This document shows, one piece after another, positions 1-7,866 of a stretch of DNA of 20,677 nucleotides (position 1 is its first letter; the number at the start of each line of letters is the position of its first letter). The stretch is from NCBI GenBank assembly GCA_020439485.1, contig JAGQSP010000117.1, forward strand, positions 1 through 20,677. The letters run 5' to 3'. Below the pieces are notes generated by a model. That model was not told the origin of the DNA. It worked only from the letters and a program-made list of their open reading frames with translations, and searched no databases. The DNA is from Acidimicrobiales bacterium. GTDB taxonomy: Bacteria; Actinomycetota; Acidimicrobiia; Acidimicrobiales; Poriferisodalaceae. Position numbers and translations under genes: made by a program.

Positions 1-1247
1 CGCAGCTCGACGCGTCGCTGGCCGGGCAGGTCTCCGACAGGCTCTCGCTGATCGACTCGGGCAGCGACCCTTCAACCCTTCTGAACGCTGGGCTTCACGA
101 CACGATCGGGTGGATCGGCAGGCCCGATGGTTCGACATTGTCGTCTTCGGGTCACCGCCTCGCCGAGATACCAGACCTGGCGCCCGGACAAGTCGAAACG
201 GTCGAGGTGGCGCTGCTGGAAGACGGTGGCCGCGACGAGCACGAGATCGAGAATGAGACCGTGCGCATGGCCTCGGGTGCATCGCTAGACGGCTCGATCC
301 TGGTGTTCGTGGGCCAGGAGCTGTCGCATGTCGAGTCGACCGTCTCCACGGCCGAGACGGCGCTGGTCATCGGTGTTCCGATCTTGACCCTGCTGGTTGC
401 TGTTGCGGTATGGGCTGCGGTGGGTCGGGCGCTGCGCCCTGTCGAGCGGATCAGGCTGCAGGCCCAGGCGGTTTCGGGCCGTGAACTCGACATCAGGGTT
501 CCGACGAGCGGCTCCGGCGACGAGATAGATCGCCTTGCGCACACCATGAACGACATGCTCGATCGACTGTCCGAACACGATCTCGCCCAGCGTCGCTTCG
601 CGTCCGATGCCAGTCACGAGCTGAAGAGCCCCACCGCAAACATCCGGGTGCTGGCCGAGACCGCCTCCGCAACCGATTGGGACGTCACCAGGGCGCGCAT
701 CGCCGCCGAAGCCGACAGGCTCGGCAGCCTGGTCGACGACCTGCTGTTCCTCAACATCTCGGGCGAGCGCACGTCCGCGGTCGACCAGGTCGACCTCGAC
801 GACATCTTGTTCGACGAGGCCCAGACGCTCGCGGCCCATTCGTCCGTCGATGTGAGCATTGGTGCCGTCACGCCACAGCGGGTCGCTGGGGTCGCGGGCG
901 AGCTGAGGCGCGCGGTGCGCAATCTGGCCGACAACGCTGCCCGGCATGCCCATTCGGCGGTTGTGTTCGACCTCACCGAGAGGGGCGACCACGTGGTTCT
1001 GGCCGTCACCGACGACGGATCCGGAGTACCGGTCGAAGACCGTGAACGCATCTTCGAACGCTTCACCAGGCTCGACGAGTCGCGCCAGCGCCAAAGCGGG
1101 GGCACCGGCCTGGGGCTGGCCATCGTGGCCGACATCGCTTCGCGCCACGGTGGTTCGATCCGCGTCGTAGACCCGGGAAACCGGTTCGAGTTGACCCTGC
1201 CCAAGGCCGCCGGCGGGTCCGGCGCCCAATCTCGACCTGGTACCTAG
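1..1247 (+). CDS. Sensor histidine kinase, 5' end cut by window edge
   Basis: The frame is open from base 3 to the TAG at 1245-1247, so the gene begins before the window; the TTG at 138 is only an internal codon. The visible order is an extracytoplasmic sensor part, one transmembrane segment (about bases 360-430, rich in Val/Leu/Ala), a HAMP linker (RALRPVERIR onward), the dimerisation/phosphoacceptor H-box ASHELKSP with its His at bases 615-617, an N-box (NLADNAARHA), a G1 box (DDGSGVP), an F-box (IFERFTR) and a G2 box (GTGLGLAI). This is a complete HisKA-HATPase_c core, so an active membrane kinase is predicted. Its response regulator is not in the window and probably lies just upstream (inference from usual gene order). 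The next gene starts on the base after the stop codon, which suggests co-transcription and translational coupling. Confidence 0.93.
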   Translation, partial: QLDASLAGQVSDRLSLIDSGSDPSTLLNAGLHDTIGWIGRPDGSTLSSSGHRLAEIPDLAPGQVETVEVALLEDGGRDEHEIENETVRMASGASLDGSILVFVGQELSHVESTVSTAETALVIGVPILTLLVAVAVWAAVGRALRPVERIRLQAQAVSGRELDIRVPTSGSGDEIDRLAHTMNDMLDRLSEHDLAQRRFASDASHELKSPTANIRVLAETASATDWDVTRARIAAEADRLGSLVDDLLFLNISGERTSAVDQVDLDDILFDEAQTLAAHSSVDVSIGAVTPQRVAGVAGELRRAVRNLADNAARHAHSAVVFDLTERGDHVVLAVTDDGSGVPVEDRERIFERFTRLDESRQRQSGGTGLGLAIVADIASRHGGSIRVVDPGNRFELTLPKAAGGSGAQSRPGT

Positions 1248-3551
1248 TTGGTGATGCTCGATTTCCGGCCCGACCTCAGCTCACGCGATGTCACCTGGGA
1301 GCGGATGGAGGCGGTTGCGTTCACCCCCATGGACGCCCGCGCCAGGAACCAGCTGATAACCGTTGCCTACGGCGACATCGCCGATGCCATGGCCACCGTG
1401 CTCGGCAGCGAAGATGCGTCGTTTTGTGCCATCGGCCAATGGGCCTCTGCCGCCATCGCCGGATATCTCTCGGTGCCGGTTCCGTTCATTCGCCGGATGG
1501 TTTCGCGCCCGTTCGCCTTCGGCAATCGCCACATCTTCAGTGAGGTCGCTAGGGCCCAGGTGGCCTTCCTCGACACGGTCGGAGCCGCTCATCAGGCCGG
1601 GGCCGACCCGGCCGAAATGGAGCTTGCGTGGGGCCGCTGCGAAGACTTGCTGCGCCGCGTTGCACCCTGGCCTCCTGGCACACCGGCCACGGCTCGCGAC
1701 GCGCAGAACCCGTCCGAGGTGGCGGCGATGGTGATCGATCCGACCCGCCGCACCGACAACGACTTCATGGTCGAGGGGTTGCGCTGCTATTTCCAGGCCA
1801 TCGGGTGCACCGATCGCGACCAGAAGTCGCGGCTGATACTGCGCGGAAACGTGCTGATCGCCGCCCACGAACAACGCCAACTCGACAGCTCGATCAGCCT
1901 GGGTTTTCGCACGTGGGTGCGCCAGATCACCACCGCCTGGCGGCTGCTGGAGACCAAGTACGAATGGCACAATCACCGGCCCGGCGCCCGGCGGCTTGCG
2001 CTGGAGGGCCGCTGGATCGCGTTTGCCACCCAGCGGTTGGTGACCTTCGAGGTGCCGTGGGGAAGCGTGCGGGTCGGACAGAGGGTCAGCCGCGACGCCC
2101 ACAGCATCGACCTACCCTCGGATCTGGCCGACGTACTGGGGCTGCGCACCGCGCTGGATGGCCAGGGGTGCCGCTGCTGGGCCGACTGGGATCAACGCAT
2201 GGCGTGGATCATCCCGATGATGGCGGCCGTGCAGCGCAACCCCGCGTGGTTCGACGGTGATGGCAGGGTGGCCAGACCGCAGCTGTCCGGCGATATCGAC
2301 CGGTACTTGGAGGCTCGTGACCGACGGGTCGACGCGCTGCCAGACCCGCCGCCGGCTCCGGACTCGAGCCCGATCGACAGTGAAACTCTGGAACTGCTTC
2401 GGTCGCGTCCGACCAACCAGGCCGAGCCGCTGTTCGCCGACTTCCCGTTGAGTGCTGTGTGGAAGGTGGGCCGGGGGCTCGCGGCCGATGATGTGACCGC
2501 GTCGTTCTTCGCCCTGATGGGTGACGTGGTCGAACGCAGAAATGCAATCACACAACCCGGAGGTCTGCTCGACGCCGACACCGTAGCCACGGCCCGCAGA
2601 GTGTTCTGCGACAACGACACGTCGATGTTCATGGGTCTGCTGTTCGGGTCGCTACCTGATGCCTACTCGGCAGCCCGGGGCGTGAGGGTGCTGGGGTCGG
2701 TAAGCGATTTCGCCGTCGATCCGTTCAGGCGCGCCGGCGAGACGGCCCGGTTCCTGCTGGACGTCTTGACGCCACCCGAAGGCGCCGCCGCCGGCTCGTT
2801 CGAGGTCGGGGGAGTGGCCCTCGACTCGACCATCGGTGTGCGCGGAATGCATGCCGTGGTCACCGAACAGCTCATCGCCGGTGGGTGGGACACCAGCACG
2901 ATGGGCGTTCCCGTGAACCAGGAAGACCTGCTGGGCACGATGCTGACGTTCGTTGTCGGTCCGTTCTCTATGTTCGAACGACTGGGGGTGTCGTTCACCG
3001 ACGGCCAGCGCGACGCCTATACCCGTTTCTGGTGCGGCATCGCCCACCTGCTCGGGCTGCCCTACGAGGTCGTCACCGTCGAACTAGACGGTCGTCGTCG
3101 CGCATACACCTACGCTGAGGCGTGTGCGCTGATGGCGATGATCCGGCACCGCAACCATGCCGTGTCGCTGGACGGCGTGCGTCTGACCGAGGCCCTGCTG
3201 GATGGCATCGGGGAGGGATTCCCTCGCTGGATGGACTGGCTGCCGCTGGGAATGGTGGAGGCCGTCGGGGCCCCCGAGGTCAACCGCTACCTCCTCTTGG
3301 GCGAGGGTCGAGGCCGCCGTCGTGCCGCGGCCATGACCTGGGCGATGCGAAGTGGGTTCGCGTCTCGATTGCTGCAGCCGGCGATGCGCAGGGCCCTGGA
3401 AGCCGCCGGCGACTACTGGCTGAAGCCGTTCTTCGCCATCGGCGCCGGGCTGCCCTTTCGCCGCACGGTCGAACAGGGCGGGCGGCCCGTAATCGAGCGC
3501 CAGGTAGGCGTCGGGGTCGTCAACACCGACCTGTGGCCTACCGGCTGCTGA
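1248..3551 (+). CDS. Two-part protein: uncharacterised N-terminal helical domain plus MpaB/Lcp-type haem oxygenase domain
   Basis: The C-terminal half (about residues 440-760) resembles the DUF2236/MpaB-Lcp oxygenase family (rubber oxygenase Lcp, fungal MpaB). It has RGMHAVV with Arg532 and His535, the position of the proximal haem ligand in Lcp, followed by WDTSTMGVPVNQEDLLGTMLTF, the family's G-x-P-x-N-Q-x-D-L core. The first 390 residues are a separate helical domain (LITVAYGDIADAM, IGQWASAA, NVLIAAHEQRQLDSS) that I recall from actinobacterial proteins of unknown function but cannot name. A Pro/Asp-rich linker lies near residues 360-380. No signal peptide is seen. The start is uncertain: TTG 1248, GTG 1251 and ATG 1254 are consecutive in-frame codons directly after the kinase stop, none with a clear Shine-Dalgarno sequence. 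The substrate is unknown. The 3' end overlaps the opposing gene by 14 bases. Confidence 0.8.
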   Translation: MVMLDFRPDLSSRDVTWERMEAVAFTPMDARARNQLITVAYGDIADAMATVLGSEDASFCAIGQWASAAIAGYLSVPVPFIRRMVSRPFAFGNRHIFSEVARAQVAFLDTVGAAHQAGADPAEMELAWGRCEDLLRRVAPWPPGTPATARDAQNPSEVAAMVIDPTRRTDNDFMVEGLRCYFQAIGCTDRDQKSRLILRGNVLIAAHEQRQLDSSISLGFRTWVRQITTAWRLLETKYEWHNHRPGARRLALEGRWIAFATQRLVTFEVPWGSVRVGQRVSRDAHSIDLPSDLADVLGLRTALDGQGCRCWADWDQRMAWIIPMMAAVQRNPAWFDGDGRVARPQLSGDIDRYLEARDRRVDALPDPPPAPDSSPIDSETLELLRSRPTNQAEPLFADFPLSAVWKVGRGLAADDVTASFFALMGDVVERRNAITQPGGLLDADTVATARRVFCDNDTSMFMGLLFGSLPDAYSAARGVRVLGSVSDFAVDPFRRAGETARFLLDVLTPPEGAAAGSFEVGGVALDSTIGVRGMHAVVTEQLIAGGWDTSTMGVPVNQEDLLGTMLTFVVGPFSMFERLGVSFTDGQRDAYTRFWCGIAHLLGLPYEVVTVELDGRRRAYTYAEACALMAMIRHRNHAVSLDGVRLTEALLDGIGEGFPRWMDWLPLGMVEAVGAPEVNRYLLLGEGRGRRRAAAMTWAMRSGFASRLLQPAMRRALEAAGDYWLKPFFAIGAGLPFRRTVEQGGRPVIERQVGVGVVNTDLWPTGC

Positions 3552-6450
3552 GTGCTTCGACGGTTTCGTCGAGCAAGCGTCGGTCCAGCGAGACGCCGAC
3601 GGGCAGGTCGCCCAAGGCCTCGCGGCACTGGTCCATGGCCATGGCGTCAGCCGGCGACAGCGGGTGGGTGCTGCGAGCGGAGGTGACCGCCCCGAGAGCT
3701 CGCCGAGCTGCGTCGCGCCGTCCGGTTTCCAGCAAAACCAGGGTTGCCTGCAACATCGCGTGGCGAAGGTTCGATGCGAACCTGGTTCGGTACCAGTGTT
3801 CCAACACCTCGATGGTGGTGACGGCTGCCTCGTCGAGACGACCCAACCTCCGCAGGCTGCTGATCGAAGACGACATGGCCATCCCCTGCGACCATCGGTT
3901 GTCGACGGTCAGCGACAGTCGCACGCTCTCGGCGAACGAGCGTGCCGCCTCGGCCGGGTCGTCGGCCGACTGGGCCTCGCCCAGCGTGTAATGGGCCCAC
4001 GCCAGCAACGACGCGTTGCCGCTGGACGCGGCCAGAGGCTGGCATTCGAGAGCGGCCCTCAGCGCGTCCGATGTCATGCCCGCATGCACGAATCCGAGGG
4101 CGAGGTTGCCCAGCGTCAGGACCCCCTCGTGGGGTACGGACCTGAACCGTGGACGCCCCATCAGGGTTGCCTGGAGCTGGCCCGCCTCGGCGAAGCGACC
4201 CTGCTGCGATGCCAGGTTGAATTGGGCGCTCAGCGCCCTGAACCGCGGCTGCGATCCCCGGTGTTTGGAGGTCTGCAGCGACGCTGCCGCCAGCCGTTCG
4301 CCATCGGTGAAACGCTGACCGGCCCAGGCACCCAGGGCCGCGCACGCTTGGAGTTCTTCCAGTTGGTCGAGTTCGTCGGCGCCGGCCATGCCCAGAACCC
4401 GTTCGGCCCATGAGAAGTTGTCCCACACCAGCCGCAGAATCGACCAGTCGTGTATGCCTATGGCCATGTCGGCGGCCGCGGAGGTATTGCCCCGCGACAC
4501 GTGGTGCTCGAACGCCGCTCGGGTGTGGTCTGCGGCTTCGTTCAGCCGCTGCACTGCCAGCTCCTCGCCGGCGCCGCGAAGGTCGGGTTCGAGTTCGGAC
4601 ACCAGCGCGGCGAACGCTGTGGCGTGCCCGTCGCGTGCATTGTCGAGTTCGCCACGATGGTCGAGGCGCTCACGGGCACGGGTTCGAACCGTCGACAGCA
4701 GCCGAAATGCAGGGAGGCGGCCGACCTCGCGCTCGACCAGCGAGCTGTCTACCAACACCTGCAGCTGGGATGCCACAGACATTCGGTCTGCGGTTGGGCC
4801 TGCACCCGTGGCCGCGTCGGCCAGGGTGAAGCGACCGTTCAGCACGGCCAGTTGTTCCAGCAGCGATGTGGTGTCGGCATCGAGATTCGCCAGCGAGCCA
4901 TCGATGGTGTCGGCGAGCCGCCGATGCCGTACGTCGGTTCGGTTGGGCGCTTCCAGGGTGTCCAGCGAGGTTTGCACCAAAGCCGCCAGCTCGTCGACCG
5001 GAAGCACACGTAGCTGGGCCGCGACCAGCTCGAGCGCCAACGGCAGGCCGTCGAGCGAGTCGATCAGCCGGGGCAGGTCGGCCGTGTCTACCTGTGGCGC
5101 CGGTCTCGAGCCGAACGCCCGATCGACCAACAGTCGGCGAGCCGACTCGTCGTCGAGGCCGGCCAGCTCGAGCCTGGCTTCGCTCTCGCTGGCCAAACCG
5201 ACGCGGCTGGTGGCCACAACCCGCAGCCCAGGGGTTTGACGCAGCAGAGCTTCGCCCAGCGCGGCCACCTGGGCGACATCGTCCTCGCAGTTGTCGATGA
5301 CGAGCAACGTGGGTCGCTGGGACAGTTCGTCGACCAACGACGACAACAGCTCTGTCGCATCACCGACGGGGCGAACTCCGATCTGCTCGGCGAGGCACTG
5401 GGCGACCGTCCGGCATATGCGGGGCTCGACCAGGTCGACCCACACCAGGTCCAGGTCGCCGACCGAGTTTGCGAAGCGAGCCACGAGGCGGGTCTTGCCG
5501 GCACCGCCAGGACCCACCACGGTGACGAGGCCGTTCGCAGCCACCAGATCTGCCAGCTCGGCGAGGTCGTCTTCTCGCCCGAAGAACCTCGACGACGGCG
5601 AAGGCGCCTTGTCGCGCCGGCGCACCAGCGAAGCGGGCTGCGGCGGCGACGAATCGGTCGACGAGTTGCCGTCCGCAACGGCGGGGGAGTGCGACCTGGG
5701 GTTGGACAACAGGCTCTCGTCGTGGGCCAGAATCCTGGCTTCCAGGTCGACCAACCTCGGGCTCAGCTCCAAACCGAGCTCCTCGCCGAACAAGCGGCGG
5801 GCGCGCTGTACAGCCCGCAGCGCTTCGGCATGGCGCCCCGAGGCGTACAGCGACAGCAACAGCAACTCCCAGCGTCGCTCCCTGAACGGCTCGTCGGTGA
5901 CGGCGCTACTGGCCAGAGCGGCCGCCTTGTCGTGTTCGCCTGCCGCGGCCAGGGTCTCGATCAGTTGCTCTTGTGCGTCCAGGCGCTGCTGCTCCAGCAC
6001 TGCGACGGGGCTGGCGAGCCAAGCGTTGTTTTCGCACTGCTGGAAGGCTCGCCCTCGCCACAGGTCGAGGGCCTGGCCCAGCAAGGCGGCTGCCTCGGTG
6101 TGGTCGGCGGCCTGCGCTCTGGCCTGAGCCTGGTCGAGCAGGTCGGCGAACTGTGCGGTGTCGAGGCTGTGTGTCGGGGCCTGCAGCCTGTACCCATCGC
6201 CGTCGTGTACGACTTCGATGTCGGGGTCGTCGAAGCGGTCGCGAAGGCGGGCCACAACCACCCTCAGACCTGTCGAAGCCGACGCCGGAGCTTCGTCTCC
6301 CCAGAGCGCTTCGGCGAGCAGATCGGCCCTGACCGCTTGAGGGTGGTGGGCCATCAGCAGTGCCAGGACCTCGGCTTGTTGACCGCGCAGCGACGTGACC
6401 TTGCCGTTTGCGTCCACAGTCGAGACGGGTCCGAGGGCACGCAGCTGCAC
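3538..6450 (-). CDS. SARP/AfsR-like transcriptional regulator (winged helix-BTAD-NB-ARC ATPase-TPR)
   Basis: 970 residues. Order: an OmpR-type winged-helix DNA-binding domain (residues 1-95, opening MQLRALGPV), a bacterial transcriptional activator domain BTAD (about 98-245), a Ser/Pro-rich linker, a STAND/NB-ARC ATPase with Walker A GPGGAGKT (Lys319), Walker B LLVIDNCED (Asp386), the VVATSR segment and GLPLALELV, then TPR-like helices to the end. This is the AfsR/large-SARP layout, in which ATP-driven switching controls DNA binding. The frame is open up to 6753, but I place the start at GTG 6450: protein similarity begins there, a TACAAT -10 element lies six bases upstream, and a longer start would run 225 bases into the divergent GAF-EAL gene. 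Targets cannot be deduced; the divergent EAL gene or the adjacent oxygenase are candidates. Confidence 0.88.
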   Translation of the reverse strand: MQLRALGPVSTVDANGKVTSLRGQQAEVLALLMAHHPQAVRADLLAEALWGDEAPASASTGLRVVVARLRDRFDDPDIEVVHDGDGYRLQAPTHSLDTAQFADLLDQAQARAQAADHTEAAALLGQALDLWRGRAFQQCENNAWLASPVAVLEQQRLDAQEQLIETLAAAGEHDKAAALASSAVTDEPFRERRWELLLLSLYASGRHAEALRAVQRARRLFGEELGLELSPRLVDLEARILAHDESLLSNPRSHSPAVADGNSSTDSSPPQPASLVRRRDKAPSPSSRFFGREDDLAELADLVAANGLVTVVGPGGAGKTRLVARFANSVGDLDLVWVDLVEPRICRTVAQCLAEQIGVRPVGDATELLSSLVDELSQRPTLLVIDNCEDDVAQVAALGEALLRQTPGLRVVATSRVGLASESEARLELAGLDDESARRLLVDRAFGSRPAPQVDTADLPRLIDSLDGLPLALELVAAQLRVLPVDELAALVQTSLDTLEAPNRTDVRHRRLADTIDGSLANLDADTTSLLEQLAVLNGRFTLADAATGAGPTADRMSVASQLQVLVDSSLVEREVGRLPAFRLLSTVRTRARERLDHRGELDNARDGHATAFAALVSELEPDLRGAGEELAVQRLNEAADHTRAAFEHHVSRGNTSAAADMAIGIHDWSILRLVWDNFSWAERVLGMAGADELDQLEELQACAALGAWAGQRFTDGERLAAASLQTSKHRGSQPRFRALSAQFNLASQQGRFAEAGQLQATLMGRPRFRSVPHEGVLTLGNLALGFVHAGMTSDALRAALECQPLAASSGNASLLAWAHYTLGEAQSADDPAEAARSFAESVRLSLTVDNRWSQGMAMSSSISSLRRLGRLDEAAVTTIEVLEHWYRTRFASNLRHAMLQATLVLLETGRRDAARRALGAVTSARSTHPLSPADAMAMDQCREALGDLPVGVSLDRRLLDETVEALSSR

Positions 6451-6462
6451 GGCGACATTGTA
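6451..6462 (-). promoter_or_regulatory. Leaderless promoter -10 element of the SARP-like regulator
   Basis: On the minus strand TACAAT (6462-6457) is followed by six bases and then the GTG start at 6450. In actinobacteria this spacing puts the transcription start on the start codon itself. No Shine-Dalgarno sequence precedes the GTG and no consensus -35 hexamer is visible. Confidence 0.55.
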
Positions 6463-6507
6463 TGGGCGCGGCCCAAACCCATCCGATTCGTCGCGGACGT
6501 TCAGTCC

Positions 6508-6514
6508 AGGAGGG
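6508..6514 (+). promoter_or_regulatory. Shine-Dalgarno sequence of the GAF-EAL gene
   Basis: AGGAGGG is an excellent anti-SD match. It lies 14 bases before GTG 6529 and 20 before ATG 6535, longer than the usual 5-9. GTG 6515, TTG 6518 and GTG 6519 are closer but lead to a quick stop or to a non-homologous frame, so GTG 6529 is the best in-frame choice. Confidence 0.5.
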
Positions 6515-6528
6515 TGTTGTGCCGATAG

Positions 6529-7767
6529 GTGAAGATGCCCCGCCAGCGAAGCGAACCCGAGATGCAGGTGGCCGAGCTGTTGCGCACGGCGAAGTCGTCT
6601 CTGGGGCTCAGCCTGACCTTCTTCAGCCGCCTCGACGGCCAGACACAACATCTGGAGGTCGTCGAGTCGTCTTTCCCGATGTTCAAGGACGGCCAGACGA
6701 TGCCTCAGGCAACCTCGTTCTGTCAGGCCATCCTCGATGGCAAGCTGCCCCACGTCATACCCAACGTCGCGAAGCTGCCCGAGGCCAAGCGCCTACCCGC
6801 TGCCCGGTTTCCGCGTATTCGCAGCTTCGTATCGGTTCCGGTCACCTTGAGCGACGGAACGGTCTATGGAACGTTCTGCGCCGCGGGGTTCACCTCCGAC
6901 AAGGGTCTGTCGAAGCGCGACGAGTCGTTGATGCGGGTCCTGGCGAGCGCTACGGCGACCATCATCGAGCCCGAGGTCAACGAGCGTCGTCGAGACGACG
7001 AGATTCGCAGCCGGATCGAGCCGATCATCGCTGGTGGGGGTCCCAGGGTGGTGCTGCAGCCCATCGTGAGGCTGGCCGACGGCACCAGGGTCGGCTCGGA
7101 GGCCCTGAGTAGGTTCCCCGAGGAGTGGGGGAGGCCACCAGATCAGGTCTTCGGCGAGTCGAGGTTCATTCAGCGAGGCATAGAGTTGGAGCTTCTGGCG
7201 TTGAGGCGCGCCGCCGACCACCTTCGAACCGCAAAGGGTTACGTGGCGATGAACGTTTCGCCCGACACCGCGCTGGACCCACTGTGTAGGCAGTTGTTCG
7301 AGGAGTTGCCGGCAGAACGCGTGGTCATCGAGCTGAGCGAGCACGATCCCGTCGATGACTACGAGGCCCTGGCCGCCGCTTTGGCCCCGCTGCGGTCGGC
7401 CGGGATGAAGCTGGCCATCGACGACGTGGGTGCGGGCTTCTCGTCGTTGCGCCACATCGTGGTGACGTCGCCAGACATCATCAAGCTCGATCGCAGCATC
7501 GTGGCCGGAGCCGCTACGGATCCGGTCCTGGCGACCTTGACGAAGTCTTTGGTCGACTTCGCCAGGGGCCTGGGTGCAGGTGTGGTGGCCGAGGGCATCG
7601 AGACCCTCGAAGACGCCATTGCTCTCAGAGATGCCGGGGTCGATTTCGGCCAGGGTTGGTACTTCGGGCGTCCCGGGCCGGTTGAAGACCTCCGAGCGCA
7701 CTATCCGTTCCCGGGGGTCACCGACGCCGCTGGTGGGGTCGAGCTGCAATCGAGTGTCACACTCTAG
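6529..7767 (+). CDS. GAF-EAL cyclic-di-GMP phosphodiesterase
   Basis: 412 residues. Residues about 15-155 form a GAF domain (FCQAILDG, PRIRSFVSVPVTL, GTVYGTFCA), and residues about 165-405 form an EAL domain. The catalytic set is present: the signature Glu191 in SEALSRF, NVSPDTA, Glu in VIELSEHD, the metal-binding pair Asp298-Asp299 in AIDDVGAGFSSL, Lys in IIKLDRS, Glu in VVAEGIET and the final GQGWYFGRP. An active soluble enzyme that hydrolyses c-di-GMP to pGpG, gated by a ligand or redox state sensed by GAF, is predicted. There is no GGDEF domain and no membrane segment. It is divergent from the SARP-like regulator with only 78 bases between the starts, so shared control is plausible. The start could also be ATG 6535. 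Confidence 0.88.
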   Translation: MKMPRQRSEPEMQVAELLRTAKSSLGLSLTFFSRLDGQTQHLEVVESSFPMFKDGQTMPQATSFCQAILDGKLPHVIPNVAKLPEAKRLPAARFPRIRSFVSVPVTLSDGTVYGTFCAAGFTSDKGLSKRDESLMRVLASATATIIEPEVNERRRDDEIRSRIEPIIAGGGPRVVLQPIVRLADGTRVGSEALSRFPEEWGRPPDQVFGESRFIQRGIELELLALRRAADHLRTAKGYVAMNVSPDTALDPLCRQLFEELPAERVVIELSEHDPVDDYEALAAALAPLRSAGMKLAIDDVGAGFSSLRHIVVTSPDIIKLDRSIVAGAATDPVLATLTKSLVDFARGLGAGVVAEGIETLEDAIALRDAGVDFGQGWYFGRPGPVEDLRAHYPFPGVTDAAGGVELQSSVTL

Positions 7768-7778
7768 ATCTCCAGCAC

Positions 7779-7806
7779 AGGGTTAGACCCGACCAAAGGG
7801 TTAGAC
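7779..7806 (+). repeat. Pair of direct repeats AGGGTTAGAC, 18 bases apart start to start
   Basis: AGGGTTAGAC occurs at 7779-7788 and again at 7797-7806 in the 99-base gap between the GAF-EAL stop and the membrane-methyltransferase gene. The 18-base period is close to two helical turns, which suits binding of a regulator to tandem sites. The function is unproven; nothing else was seen in this gap except the promoter-like TAGATT. Confidence 0.45.
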
Positions 7807-7852
7807 ACGCCGAGAACACCCGTTGTTCCGAGCGACTCGGGGCGCCTGGCGA

Positions 7853-7858
7853 TAGATT
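7853..7858 (+). promoter_or_regulatory. Probable leaderless promoter -10 element
   Basis: TAGATT is followed by eight bases and then the GTG start at 7867. No Shine-Dalgarno sequence precedes the GTG. The layout matches that of three other genes in this window. Confidence 0.4.
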
Positions 7859-7866
7859 CACCGGCC

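Noticed and set aside
5236..6528. Plus-strand open frame of 430 codons opposite the SARP-like gene
   Set aside because: It is antisense to conserved BTAD and NB-ARC motifs and has no recognisable domain.
6451..6753. N-terminal extension of the SARP-like regulator to 6753
   Set aside because: It would overlap the GAF-EAL coding region by 225 bases and adds no conserved sequence; the GTG at 6450 has a good -10 element.
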